DNA of 64,000 nt, taken from assembly GCA_031216915.1 (NCBI GenBank), contig CM062290.1, positions 252,780,581-252,844,580 of the forward strand, written 5' to 3'. Position 1 is the first letter of the stretch. Each line of letters starts with the position of its first letter. A program made the position numbers and the translations under genes. The notes beneath the pieces were generated by a model, which saw only the letters and a program-made list of their open reading frames with translations, had not been told where the DNA came from and made no database searches. This DNA is from Pictodentalium vernedei. Its lineage: Eukaryota; Mollusca; Scaphopoda; Dentaliida; Dentaliidae. Of the stretch, positions 32,992 through 45,245 are shown piece by piece.

Positions 32992-34840
32992 TCACGACGT
33001 AGCGGGAGACGTGCCGGAACTGCCGCCATCAGCAAACGGAGCTGATTGATCCACACCCGCTGAGGCGACAGGGGAGCGATCAGAATGATTCGACAATTGC
33101 AGGTTCGAATTTTGGCGAGAACCTGAGGAAGAATCGGAACTGGCGGGAAGGCGTAGCCGACTAGACCGTTCTAATCGAGTGACAGAGCGTCCACGGCAAA
33201 AGCCAGAGGATCTGGACATGGGGACACAAAAGTATCCACCTGATGGTTCCAACGAGTCGCAAAGAGGTCGATGTGGGGACGTCCCCAGAGATCGCAAAGC
33301 GACTGGAACACTGCCCTGTGAAGCATCCACTCGGTGGAAATAACCCTGCCCAGTCGGGACAGGGAGTTGGCTCGGACGTTCAGACGACCGGGAATGTGAC
33401 GAACAACCACTCCGGCGTGAACATCCTGAGCGAGCAGTAGAAGATCCCGAGCTAATTTGTACATCGGAACCGAGTGTGCCGCCCTGGTTCCGAATGTAAG
33501 CAACCACTGTCGAATTGTCGGATAGCAGAAGGACCTGGCGATTTGACAGGTGAGGGATCCACTGCCTGAAACTCAGAAGAAGAGCAAGAAGCTCCTTCTG
33601 GTTGATGTGTAGAGCTGCTTGATCCTTGTCCCATATCCCGTGTTGGAAAAGACCGAGAGGATCCAACGTTGCACCCCATCCGAGATCGCTGGCATCTGCC
33701 GTCAGAACGTGATCGGACGTGGGTAAGTCCAATGGAACACACTGCGTAATCCACTGAACATCTGTCCAGGGAAGAAGGTGAGGATACAGAGATTCCGGAA
33801 ACGGAAGCATCTGATCCAGATAATCTACATTCGGCCTCCAACGACTGAGCAGAAAGTGTTGGAGAGGTCTGACACGCAGCCGACCTAGAGGAATGAGATC
33901 CGTCACCGAACAGCAGAGACCGATCAGCCAGAGAAAACTCCGAGCGGTCGCGGACGTGGACTGAGACAGAGTCAGAGCAAAAGCTGAGAGAATCACAGCC
34001 TTGGCCTGGGGAACCGCTACCTAATTGAATTTCGTTTGGAAAGACATCCCCAGATGACAAAACGACTGAGAAGGGACCAGGTCTGACTTCTCCTCGTTGA
34101 CTCTGAATCCTAGCGACGTGAGCAAGCTCAACATAGTGGCGACATCCGACTCCAGTAAGGCAGCATTGGAATGCCTCTGGAGGATATCGTCCAGATATGC
34201 CGAAGTAGTCACCCTGGACTGTGTGCGATGGAACGCTATCACATGCGACATCAGTCTGGTGAATGCCAAAGGAGCCAGGTTGAGGCCGAAAGGCATGGCC
34301 TTGAACTGGTAAACTCGCCCCAGAAAAGCGAACCTGAGATACTTCCGTGACGCCTGATGCATCGGAACGTGGAAGTAAGCGTCTCGCAGGTCGATGCTGG
34401 CTGCGAAATCTCCCTGGTGAATTGATTGGCGGACCGACCTGAAAGTCTCCATGCTGAACTTGGGAGCAATGATAGACTGGTTCAGGATACTCAGATCGGT
34501 AACCGGTCGGAGTCGGCCGTCCTTCTTCGGCACCAAGAACAGGTGGGAATAGAAACCCACTGACTGAATGTTCTTGACGACCTCGATCGCCCCCTTTGCC
34601 AGGAGATTGGCAATCTGCGTGGACAAAAGTTCCTGACGTAAAACATCTGAAGGAACTGTGGTTGGAAGAGGCACCCTTGACAGAGTGGGTCGCCGTCAGA
34701 AGGATATTCGCAGCCCGGACTGAACAACATCTAACACCCACGGATCGGATGTGATGGTGGACCAATGGTCTGAGAACTGTGCTATCCTTCCTCCAACCTG
34801 GGACGAGTCGAGGTGAGGACCTTCATTTCGAGCCCCGACG
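32992..34840 (-). pseudogene. Reverse transcriptase-RNase H of the family-1 DIRS element (broken)
   Basis: The N-terminal DIRS motif 'ITSDPWVLDVV...GLRISF' lies near 34,740-34,700 and is followed by an in-frame TGA near 34,699. The RT core then runs 34,674-34,021 with 'FLVPKKDGRLRPVTDLS', 'SIDLRDAYFHV', 'MPFGLNLAP' and the catalytic YLDD (complement of 34,186-34,197). A TAG at 34,021-34,023 interrupts the same frame. RNase H follows with 'LTADASDLGWGA', 'NQKELLAL' and 'LLSDNSTVVAY' in the frame ending at 32,992. A frameshift near 33,480 moves the C-terminal part ('HIPGRLNVRANSLSR', 'HIDLFATRWN') into the frame 33,503-33,171. Catalytic residues survive but the polyprotein is disrupted by at least two stops and one frameshift. 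Confidence 0.85.
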
Positions 34841-36914
34841 GGGCCCACGAGAGGAGAAACCACCTCCTCTACTAAATGAAGAATCCTGAGACTTCCCTCG
34901 ATTCTGCCGACCCTTACCTTTACCCCTTGAGTAAGAAGTAGAGGCGGCGGCAGAAGGACCAGCCTTTTGCTTCACAGAGGAAGCAGAAGGGCACTTGTTA
35001 GGCTTGGAACGGCCCTTGCCTCCCCATGGAAAAGTTGCGGACCTGCCAAAGAAGCAGATCGAAGAGCAGCACGCTGCTCCTCGGGAAGGGATCGTCCTGT
35101 GTCCAGCACACCGTCCCTTCGAACTAATTCCAGATTAGCCGTGTTACAGGCAAGCGTGTGAGTAAGATGCATAAGCGCCTTGGACAGCACACGCAAAGGA
35201 GCCTGTACCTCGTCAAACTTATCTGGAGGCAGATAAGCAGCCAAAGCTGAGACGACGTGATCTGAGAGAGAAAGCATGCCAAGCATCTCTCTAGATAAGC
35301 CCAACGTGGACTCCAGAGTCGTCATTGGAATGACGGCAGACTTGGGCTTGGAAAGCCCGAGGGAAGTGGAGTCCTGATCCAGAACCGTCAAAGTCTGGCA
35401 GACCGACGGATTGGCGAAATCGTAGGAACGATAACGCAAAGGAGGCAAAAAGGTGTCAACCCTGGTGAAGAACGAAGTCTTCAGAGCCTTTGAATTCAGC
35501 TTAGAGTCCAATGCTGAAAAAGCTTCAACCACCTGTACCGACTGGCACGGTCGAAGGTGCCCAGAAGCAGGTTGCTCCATAGGCTGTTGGCGCGCGACCG
35601 ATGATCGCGGCCAGGCTGACACTGTCGGCTGGTTAGCAGGTTTGAGATCAGGCAGAAACCCAAACGCAAAGTCAAGAGCTGCCCCCAAGTCCGAAGACTG
35701 CTGGCCCTCGACCTCAATCATGTCGGACTCCTCCCCAGAGTTGGAAGACACATAGCCCATCGTGGGCAAACCAGCCGTGTCGGGACACCAGGGGAATCAG
35801 AAACCGGCCTGTTTCCAATCCCGGGAGGCGGCGCCATGGGAGGCACCTGGAAACCACTCATAGCCTCGCTGCAAGCAACAGGAAGGCTCTTAGAAAGAAC
35901 CTGAGTGAGTAAGGAGAGGGCCTCCCTAAGCTCACTGCCCGTACCGACAGGGGAGCGAACCGGCAAAGTGGCTTCACCTCTGACCCTCTTAACCAGAGAA
36001 GGGTCACGTTCCTCCAAAACACCCGACGCGGGACGACGGGCGGCAGCCGAAACATCTGAAGGCAGACGTGTATAGGGGTACGAGGCACCCCGAGGATCAA
36101 TATGGCGAGAACTCATAAGAGTCACCGCGGACCTCTGTGGGGCAGAAGGTCCAGGCTGCACAAAAGGCGTTGGTCCCCCAAAACTGGTCATAAGGCCAGA
36201 ATGAGTAGACGGAAACGCCACGGAGTTCATAGTGTTTCCACTAAGAACATCCGAATCCAAAGAAACAACTGTGGTGCTCGACGGCGAAGAGACCACAGAG
36301 ATGGGTTCGGCCGGCAGCCCCTTCCGACTTCGCCGAGTTGAAGTCAGGGAAGGCTGAGGCCGATATCCCACGTCTACAGTACCGGACATTCCTGCAGCGA
36401 AAAGCCGAGGCCGGCTGAAACTGATGACGAAGCAGATGGCCCAGCAGTAGTAGTAGATACGTCGGGAGTCGTTGAGGCTGGTGAAATAGTGGAGAGAGCA
36501 CACCGGCTCGGCTCCGAAGGAGGAGTCACAACCCTAGTGACAGCCTCAGATGTCGACTGGAGGGGGACCGTAGTCCCGGAACCAGGCACCTCTTCACCAG
36601 AACACTCAACGGCTCCCGCAGTATCCACTACAGGAAAAGACTGCACATCCCCCATGGAGGAGGAATAACTCTCACCAGACAAGATCGGATCGGGAGGCCC
36701 CGAACGACCATGTTCTCCTTTCCCGCGGGAGCGGGAGGCACGGCCACGAGAACGAACGACACAGTTAACTGACGCCCAGAAAGTGGATGACCATGATTCC
36801 ACAGACACCACATGGCCGCTCGGCCGAACACCCATTACAGGAGGAACAAGACGAATGTAAATCGTCCACATGCTTTGGCAGCAGACTTTGCCCACAAGGA
36901 ATTGTCCTGGGCAT
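34823..36914 (-). pseudogene. Gag-like ORF1 of the family-1 DIRS element (frameshifted)
   Basis: Probable ATG is the complement of 36,912-36,914. A Cys cluster (HSSCSSCNGC...CGVC) just after the start matches the one in the 49,911 copy and may bind zinc or nucleic acid. The reading then moves between frames near 36,800, 36,400, 35,740 and 35,040. The middle is Ser/Thr/Pro-rich. The part at 35,769-34,972 has 'SLSDHVVSALAAYLPPDKFDEV' and 'NTANLELVRRDG', shared with the other family. The C-terminus is basic and Gly/Arg/Ser-rich ('SRGKGKGRQNRGK') and ends at the TGA at 34,823. This is the DIRS ORF1 usually called Gag, a nucleocapsid-like role inferred from position and composition. Confidence 0.75.
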
Positions 36915-37364
36915 GATAGAGGTGAGAGGAGCAGAGAAGGTGAAATCAGAAAACAGAAGAACACCCCCAAAGAAGAGAGAAAGGTGACAGAAACAAAGAC
37001 CCCAGACGGTCGACGGGGAACCACACAACAGGATGACTACTCTCAAAAGAAAGAAGAAAAACTGTAGGAGTGGTACCCCGCTGACACCTAACTCTAACAC
37101 AATTAGAACATTTAGCAAATAAAGCATTAACAATAATTGTGAAATATTATAAGTCCGAACCGCATGGCACACGAAATTCGCACGCGACTCGAGAGAGAAC
37201 AATTAAATACACATTATGGATAATTAATATAAAAGAGAATATAAAAAACACTGTCCTGAGAATACAAAGGATACACTGATGCACAATGAATCAGGAATCA
37301 TCAAACATCGAGCTGGAGAAACACTGATAAGCGTGCAAAAACATCTCGACACGAAGCAGATTAT
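36915..37364 (-). other. 5' leader of the family-1 DIRS element
   Basis: Untranslated stretch between the 5' terminal repeat and the gag ATG. AT-rich, no gene. Confidence 0.5.
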
Positions 37365-37569
37365 AAAAAGAATGAGTCTTTAGAGATGGTATATGCGCAC
37401 TGGCAACGGTGGTAGTGGAGCTGTACTTACTTTTTATTGGTGCTTTTGCACAACTTTTCTTTCCCAAATTGCTTGGGAAAGACAAAAATAGAGAGTATTT
37501 TATCCGAGTTAGGGACTTCCACTGTAGTGCAAGCCTGAAGTAAACAATTGTGAGTAGGTTGATAAGAAA
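37365..37569 (-). repeat. 5' inverted terminal repeat of the family-1 DIRS element
   Basis: Inverted match of 31,184-31,473 starting at 'aaaaagaatgagtctttaga' and ending at the right terminus 'gtaggttgataag'. Confidence 0.85.
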
Positions 37570-40500
37570 CCTGGAGTCACGATCAGCTTGTTATCCAGCT
37601 CAGAATATGAGTGGACGGAACGAGCCGTCTGGTTTGAAACCAGAAAAGGATGGTTGTAGAAGCCTGGAAATTCCTGGATTTCTACGATCTCTGTCGCGAT
37701 CATTCCAGAAGAGACTGTACTTCTGATGGAAGCGAGCGTCTATTCTACTGACTGACATAAGCTGAGTTCAAGTTGGACTCCGAGTTAACAGAGGATTTCG
37801 TTTGAGGAACAATTAATCCTTCCATATCACCCCTTGAATCCAAGGGACGTCCGTAATCTAATCCCAAATCAATGAGAAACTGGACAGTCTTCCGCTCACT
37901 AGTACACAACAGAGGTTAAAACCATTACCTCCTGGTCCTGCGAGGCTTGCGGAAGTAGAAGCCATGTCCTCCATGGCCCGCACCTCGCCTTGTCAACCTA
38001 GCGACGTCTGACCGGATGTCTCGGTCAGAATTACGGCTCCTATCTGAGTCGCTACCCTGACGGTCTCTAGAATAAGACCTACAGGATGCATAGGAACCTC
38101 TATAGGAACTTCCCTTGGACGTATTCGTCCCAGAAGTGCCTGTCTTACTCTTCTCTGCTGAATCCGACTATATGGAAGCGAATTAATAGCAGAGAGTCTA
38201 AAGCTTTCTTAGTTAACTGATCATAAACTGCGGAAAGCTTGCTGTCGAAGAAAACTCTCCGGAGACCGGAGCGACTCTTGAGAGTTTTTCACCTTACTAT
38301 CTACACGCGTCGATGTAGCCAGGGTCACGTCACATCTAACCAACTCCATATTGCCACTAACGGACGGAGTTTTACGTGAGGTCCTTGAAAGAACTCTTAA
38401 GGAGGTTGTACATCCTAGAATTCTTTTTCGTTTAGACGTAATGATAACGACAGTAAAACAATACTAGTTCCTGAACTGGTCGTCTGGATGCAGAAAACTC
38501 TCAGAATGCTCTGTCCTGCCGTTTCAAAATATTCAATGGAATAATGAAAGGCAGATGTAGAGCCTATTGCCGATAAGAAACCTGACCTGCCCATTTTGGT
38601 AGCAAGTTATATAAATATAGCGTCATTCAACAGATCAAATGTCCGTGAAACATATCTGGACTATGTTGGAACAGAGGGATGATGTCCCTAAACCTATTAA
38701 AAATTCTATATCCAGTGGCGCTATCCGTTTCTTATCCGGCAACGCAGCATTTTGGTCCGGAGGAACAACGTCCGATGATAATGCCGGATGCACTCTACGA
38801 CAATTATGTTGTTCCGAAAAGGGAAAATACAACTTATCCGTATCCCTTTCACCATCCTGTGGGACCACTTGAAAATCTTGGTCGTCCGTGCCTGCACCTG
38901 CAGCGGAACGTACCAACCCAGCTTCTTCGTCGGATAATTCCTGATCTGACCGAGTTACTGTCAGTTGCTGGGACGCTGCGATAATTTGTGCTATCTGCGA
39001 TAGCATATCCGCAACAGAGGCCTGTGGAGCTGCGCCCTTATTTGATTTAGCCGCTGGAAGCTCCTTGGACGTTCACTCCTGCATACCTCTAATATACGAA
39101 CGTCTGGAGAATAAAGGCCTCATATCCTTGGCTACCGGATGGCATGACCTGGTCTCCATAGAATGCCTGATCGGCGATGTTGGTTGAATATCACAGGTCA
39201 CATAGCCAAGGTGCGGTCGCGTGTGCTGCTGTGAGGATGTGGAAGCCGAGCAGTCTCTCTGGACTCTCTATGTAACGGAGCGTCCCGAGCAGTAGACGTA
39301 TACTCCGACTGAGGAATGTTTTGTACCACAACATCTGAGCCCAGATGATGTAATACGAGAGAGGGACCTCTCTCGCTTGCAGCCCGGATGGACCTGGACG
39401 AGCTAGGAACCGGACTTAATAAGCTTCCTCCGTACCATCCTCATATCCGTCGTCACTGGGTGTGCACATTTATTCTATAGTGCTCGCAACAGCCAAATCT
39501 CCTTCCTGGACCGCAACGGACGAACCCGGGTGCTGAACCATTCGGTGAATGGACGCGACACTGGGCGAGCTAGCGGACACCAATGCCATCAATAGTACTA
39601 GGGAACTACAGGCAATTGACGTATCTACATGAGCACTTTTACCGCTAACTCTTCATTTGACTGTGACAACGGAAGCACACTTTACGAAGACATTATGGTA
39701 ACATCACCTTGTTTATGTTACTCAATGAGACCTGTGGAGCCGCGGTCCCGGGATGTTCATTCCTGCATTTATATAATATGCGAACATCCCCACTGGAAAG
39801 GTCTCGTCTCCTTGGCTAACAGATGGAGTGACCTGGTCGACGTGTATTCCTTGGTCGGCGAAGAAGAGCACCATGGACGTTCAATCCTGCATTTATATAA
39901 TATGCGAACGTCTCCTGGAAATCTGTGGTCACATAGCCAAGGTGCGGTCATGTGTGTTGACAAGGATGAGGAAGCCAATATAACAGCCGCGTCGGACTGT
40001 CATGCGACGGAGCGTCCCGAACAGGAGGAGTGGACGTAAGCTCCGGCTAAACAAACAACATACAACAACATTGCAGCACAGATGGTGATGCAAGAGAGAG
40101 GGGGCCTCTCTCGCTCGCGGTCCGGGGGACCTGGACGAGCTAGCTATCGAACTGACAGGCTTCCTCTGTACTATACTCAGATCCGTCGTTGCTGGGTGTG
40201 CACATCTGAAGTTTTATAGTGCTCACATCACCCAATCTGCTTCCCTGGACCGCAACGGACTAACCCGGGTGCCGTACCATTCTTATTTCCTGTAAATGGA
40301 CGCAACACCAGGCAGACTAGTGGGTGACAATGCCTTCGATAGAACTAGCTAACTCCCAGCAATTGTTGTAATACCTTGAGCACTTCCCGCTAACCCTAAT
40401 ATTGCAACGATGGAGACACAGTTATTGAAGACATCACAGAAACATCACTCTGAGTTCTGAAAAAGAAACTGATAATATATAGTGACCGTACGGAGAGAGG

Positions 40501-40740
40501 ACCGTAATGGACCTCTCACCGCAACAAAATACTGTGACACACGTCTCCAGCGTTGTCATATCAATCAACACACACACAGCAAGAATTAATGCGACTGCAC
40601 TGACTATAAGAAACAGAATGAACTCGTGAATTAGAGGAAGATATCCTCGAATTATGATAGAATATTTTTTCAACCAGAAAAAAATATACACCGTCATATT
40701 ATTTGCACTAACTCTTGAAATGAATATACATAATATATTA
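37570..40740 (-). pseudogene. RT N-terminal and Gag remnants of the family-2 relic
   Basis: Continues the relic after the nested element. 37,570-37,900 matches 53,480-53,810 (RT N-terminal half); 37,920-40,740 matches the gag of the 49,911 element with many stops and frameshifts. The gag part includes a partial tandem duplication: the block ~39,000-39,725 is repeated at ~39,726-40,440, both ending 'gaagacat(c/t)a(c/t)...aaca'. The TAA codon seen in the 49,911 gag is also here (38,372-38,374). Confidence 0.75.
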
Positions 40741-41534
40741 TAATTCATTATTACATTTCAAAAGAAAATAATTTTCAAAACAAAAATTTTTTTAAAAAAT
40801 TTTCAGAAGAGCCCAAGTTTCCAATGGGAACCCTGAGCCCAAAAAAGCCAAAGTGTGGACAAAAATTTTAAATCATTTTGAAAAAATTAATGTAACACTT
40901 ACGGACAATATTAATGTATCTTGCTATGAACTAAATTAAGCAGAAGCCAAGTAATCATTGTCAGAAGTAACAGTTGTCAACATAAGCAAAAGTGTCAACA
41001 ACCCAGAAACATGACTCCAGGCACTAAAACAAACATGGCCCGAAATCAGTTACCAATTTAAACACTATCTGATGCAAAACAGAGGCTTCCAGAGAAGAAA
41101 CTGTAGAGCATCAGATGATAGATGCAGACCAAAACGCCTAAACACCCCTAGGGTGAGGACGTAAACATGGGGAAAAAACAGAAAATAATTCTGTTTCCAA
41201 GCCAAAACTCCCCAAAAATTTTAGTAATAAACATTACAAAAAATAAGCCAAAAGCATGGGAGAATAGCTAGGGGGGAATAAAGGAAATGGAGAGAGGAAA
41301 CACTAATTAAACAATGGAAAATTCATAGCAAGAATGACCACAATAAGGTCATGCCATGAAAAAAGGTAACATGAATAATTTCGTAAAATAATTATAAGTT
41401 ACAGCCCTGAACATTTGTTTCCACTGTTTTTTCCTCTCCACGTTCTATTTCCACCATATATCCACCATTTCTCTCATAATTATGCGTCTGACATCCTTTA
41501 AACTGAGATTTACAAGCACAAATATCAGTCAGTT

Positions 41535-41773
41535 GTAACTAAATAGAGGGCCAAACAAAGAATAACTTTTGGCGGCAGTTTCGAGACCTCCTTGACACTG
41601 TGCATGCACAGTGGACAGTGGAGTAAAGGTATGGAGGACCATATAGGACATGTAATTTTCAGTTTTAGATGCAAATTTTGGGGATTGGGGAGGGGGGGGT
41701 AAAATTTGCGTTTGGCCCTAGATATTTTAGAGTTAGCACCAGCTAAGTCTGGGTCAGTGGTACAGTATAAAAA
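41535..41773 (-). repeat. 5' inverted terminal repeat of the family-2 relic
   Basis: Inverted partner of 29,313-29,545. It contains an extra 'aggggggggg' and an extra ~8 bases near 41,610 compared with the partner, and the central palindrome has decayed to CTGTGCATGCACAG. Confidence 0.8.
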
Positions 41774-42917
41774 TACACCATTTACAATAATAGCAGTTTC
41801 TTGCACATCTTTGTAACAGAACTTCAGTGGGGTGGAGACCATTATCGTGTTGAGCAGCCACATATGCCAAGAAGACAGGCAACGCAAAACGTGTGCCAAT
41901 GCCCTTGACCTGCCAAATATTTTCTATGTCGAAAGAGTGAAAAAAGGGTCTCCACTAGATACCCCTTCGGCTTTTAGAGGTGGGGACATAATAAGAAAGC
42001 AGTTTTGACCACCCCAAGAATGGTGCGTTTCCCCCATCTTCCTACCTACTCCGTTTTAGGGCCCAACTTTTTATTCAAATATGACTTTTCTCAACCTTTT
42101 GAGGTATTGGTTCTAGTACATTTTTTTTCCTTCATAATAATGTCATTTTTGTGTTTATTTGCTTCCCATTCAAATATTCAGCATTTTGTGTGGATATGAG
42201 ATGTACAGCCTTCCTTGAAGACAATTTAATCTGGAGTGTTAAAAAAATAACATTCCTACAGTTTTTCTGGGCTTGTGACAGGTAGCACAACTTTTTTTCA
42301 ATTGAGGGGGTGGCTTATTAAGGAATGCTACTTGTTGATGCTTTCTGAAAGAATTTACATGTTTCTCAAGTGAAGAAGAGATTATCCATCTGCACTGTGA
42401 ACTAGGGATAAGCAGTTAATTGCATCTTCATTATCAGCAAGGATTTAAATATCCTGACAATGATTTGAAATAGAGAGGACATAAAATGAATTACCATCAA
42501 TTGAATTAAACCCCCAAAACAAACATGAAAACCATACATGAACTTACCACCAGCAAATAAAGAACACTTTATAATTGCTGTTGCTTTAATAATTTTATTT
42601 CAATTTCCACAGCACATTCTTGTAATGGTAAAACAGTGAAAAGAAAAAGAAGAGGGATATGCCTAGTTGAAAAATGAAAGTGTCAATGACACTGTAGCTT
42701 AACTTGTGTATTGTGTTTGATGAAAACGATAATGTTCAATGTTTATGAAAGGTTTATGAAATAAGACAAGAATTGTGATAATTGGGAATATGTTCATTTC
42801 TGTTCCCTGTATGCTATGTATTTGATAAAAAATAATATGAGGTGTACACTGTACTAAAGAGTTGAGTGGTGGCCTCACGGTTAATGTATGTGGCCCTCAC
42901 AGTTAACGTACATCAAC
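41774..42917. other. No gene recognised
   Basis: AT-rich host DNA between the DIRS relic and the HOR satellite, possibly LAMP intron. I looked for the penultimate LAMP exon on the minus strand and saw none. Confidence 0.35.
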
Positions 42918-45245
42918 GAAAGTTACCAAGTTACAGTAAAATTATTCCCCAAAACGAGTCATCCTATCAAGTTACATTGAAATCCCTTCATGAATATGGC
43001 CTGTAGAGTGTGCTAAAGGTTTTCGGGCTTCAGGCCTCTGTAGCCATCATTTACCAATTGTGTCCAAAGGGGACGTTCTCATCTAGACATTATATGAAGT
43101 CAACCTACCAAGTTACAATAAAATATGAATATGACCTGTAAACTGTGCTAAAGGTTTTTGGCTTTGGGCTCGGGCAGCCATCATGGTTGAAGGATCATAA
43201 CCAAAAGGGGACATTCTCATCTGGGCATCATCTGGAGTGATCCTACGATGTTACAATGAAATCCCTTCATAAATATGACCTGTAGACTGTGCTCAAGGTT
43301 TTCGGGCTTTGGGCCCCTGAAGCCATCACAGTTGACCAATCACGACCAATCACGATGTCTACATCTAGGTATTATATGGAGTCAAACAAACATGTTACAA
43401 TGAAATCTTTCCATAAATATGACCTATAGACTATGCTAAAGGTTTTGGGCTCGGGCAACCATCAAGGCTGAATGATAGCGACCAAAAGGGGACATTCTCA
43501 TCTAGACATTATTTGGAGTCATCCTACCAAGGTACAATGAAATCCCTTCATAAATGTCACCTGTAGAATGTGTTAAAGGTTTTCGGGCTTTGGGCCCCTG
43601 TCGCCATCACAGTTGCCAAATGGTGTCCTAAAGGGGCTGTTCTCATCTAGACATTATATGAAGTCAACCTACCAAGTTACAATGAAATTCCTTCATAAAT
43701 ATGAACTGAAGACTGTGCTAAAGGTTTTTGGGCTTTGGGTTTGGGAAGCCATCATGGTTGAATGATCGCAACCAAAAGGGGACACTCTCATCTGGGCATC
43801 ATCTGGAGTGATCCTACTAAGTTACAATAAAATCCCTTCATAAATATGACCTGTAGACTGTGCTCAAGATTTTCAGGCTTCCGGGCACCTGTAGCCATTA
43901 CAGTTGACCAATCACGACCAAAAGGGGATGTCATCATCTAGGTATTATATGGAGTCAACCTAACAAGTTACAATGAAATCCTTCCATAAATACGACCTAA
44001 AGACTATGCTAAAGGTCTTTGGGCTCGGGCAGCCATAAAGGCTGAATGATCACGACCAAAAGAGGATGTTCTCATCTAGACACTATTTGGAGTCATCCTA
44101 CCAAGCTACAATGAAATCCCTTCATAATTATGACCTGCAGACTGTTCTAAAGGTTTTCAGGCTTCGGGCCCCTGTAGCTGTCTCAGTTGCCCAATCGTGT
44201 CCAAAAGGGGACGTTCTCATCTAGACATTATATGAAGTCAACTTACCAGGTTATAATGAAATCCCTTCATAAATATGACCTGTAGACTGTGCTAAAGGTT
44301 TTCGGCTTCGGGCTCGGGCAGCCATCATGGTTGAATGATTGCAACCAAAGGGGACAATCTCATCTGGGCATCATCTGGAGTGATCCTACGAAGTTACACT
44401 GAAATCCCTTTATAAATATGACCTGTAGACTGTGCTCAAGGTTTTCGGGCTTCGGGCACCTGTAGCAATCACAGCTGACCAATCATGACCAAAAGGGGAT
44501 GTCATCATCTAGGCATTATATGGAGTCAATCTAACAGGTTACAATGAAATCCTTCCATAAATATGACCTTTTGCCTGTGCTAAAGGTTTTTGGGCTCGGG
44601 CACCCATCAAGGCTGAATGATCACGATCAAAACGGGACCTTCTCATCTTGACATTATTTGGAGTCATCCTACCAAGTTACAATAAAAACCCTTCATAAAT
44701 ATGACCTGTAGACTGTGCTAAAGGTTTTCAGTCGTCTTCAGGCCCCTGTAGCCATCACAGTTGCCCTATCACAACCAAAAGGGGACTTTCTCATCTAGAC
44801 ATTATATGAAGTCAACACACCAAGTTACAATGAAATTCCTCAATAAATATGACCTGTAGACTGTGCTAAAGGTTTTCGTGTTTTGGGCTTGTGCAGTCGT
44901 CATGGTTGGCAGATCACGCCCAAATGGGGAAATTCTCATCTAGATATCATAAGGAGTTATCCTACAAAGTTACAATGAAATCCCTCCATATTAAACATGA
45001 CCTGCAGACTGTGCTAAAAGTTTTTGGGTTTCGGGCTTGGGCAGCCATCACAGTTGACAGATCATGCCCAAAAGGGGACGTTCTCATCTAGGCATTAAAC
45101 AGAGGCATCCTACCAAGTTACAATGAAATCCCTTCATAAATACGACCTGTAGACTGTGCTAATGGTTTTGGGGTTTTGGGCTCAGGCAACCATACCGGTT
45201 GACCGATCGCGACCAAAAGGGGACGTTCTCATCTAGACATGACCC
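42918..45245 (+). repeat. ~144-bp satellite with a four-monomer higher-order repeat
   Basis: Monomers carry 'atgacctgtagactgtgctaaaggttttcgggctt', 'gccatcacagttgac(c)aatc', 'ccaaaaggggacgttctcatctagacattatatg(g)a' and 'ctaccaagttacaatgaaatcccttcata'. Starts of 'acctgtaga' fall near 42,996, 43,133, 43,277, 43,421, 43,558, 43,703, 43,848, 43,994, 44,132, 44,277, 44,420, 44,565, 44,703, 44,851, 44,999 and 45,143. Four monomer types cycle in order with a period of ~562-574 bp, giving three complete units from 42,996 to 44,703; the last three monomers are less regular. No coding potential. Confidence 0.85.

Larger units (their letters stand above)
31184..37569 (-). mobile_element. Full-length DIRS1-type retrotransposon (family 1), nested in the family-2 relic
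   Basis: A 6.4-kb element on the minus strand. The left terminus is AGAAATCTAAATTTTATAGT (31,184) and the right terminus is GAGTAGGTTGATAAGAAA (ending 37,569). Inside are inverted terminal repeats, an internal complementary region, gag, RT-RNase H and tyrosine recombinase in the usual DIRS order. Flanks 'gatggactccatat' and 'cctggagtcacgatcagc' are contiguous in the 49,911 element ('gtctccatataaaacttcggagcgacgatcagc' at ~53,459), so the target was the RT gene of a family-2 copy. No target duplication is evident, as expected for recombinase-mediated insertion. It is more G+C-rich than the host sequence. Confidence 0.9.
29313..41773 (-). mobile_element. DIRS-type retrotransposon relic (family 2), split by a nested DIRS element
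   Basis: Left terminus near 29,313, right terminus at 'ggtacagtataaaa' (~41,773), oriented 5' to 3' on the minus strand. The two halves are 29,313-31,183 and 37,570-41,773, about 6.1 kb when the insert is discounted. It has inverted terminal repeats, an internal complementary region (29,619-29,700) and recognisable Gag, RT and RNase H remnants. The recombinase gene is missing: at ~29,987 sequence matching 50,790 of the 49,911 element jumps to sequence matching ~52,395, a ~1.6-kb deletion. It begins ~75 bp upstream of the LAMP acceptor, probably inside the last LAMP intron, in the LAMP sense orientation. Confidence 0.85.

Noticed and set aside
33452..34765. 437-codon open frame, longest in the family-1 element
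   Set aside because: Ser/Arg-rich translation in the wrong frame of the RT-RNase H region; the frame with FLVPKKDGR, YLDD and TADAS is the real one.
42918..45245. CRISPR array
   Set aside because: Regular spacing, but the units are whole ~144-bp diverged monomers without unique spacers, in an animal genome.
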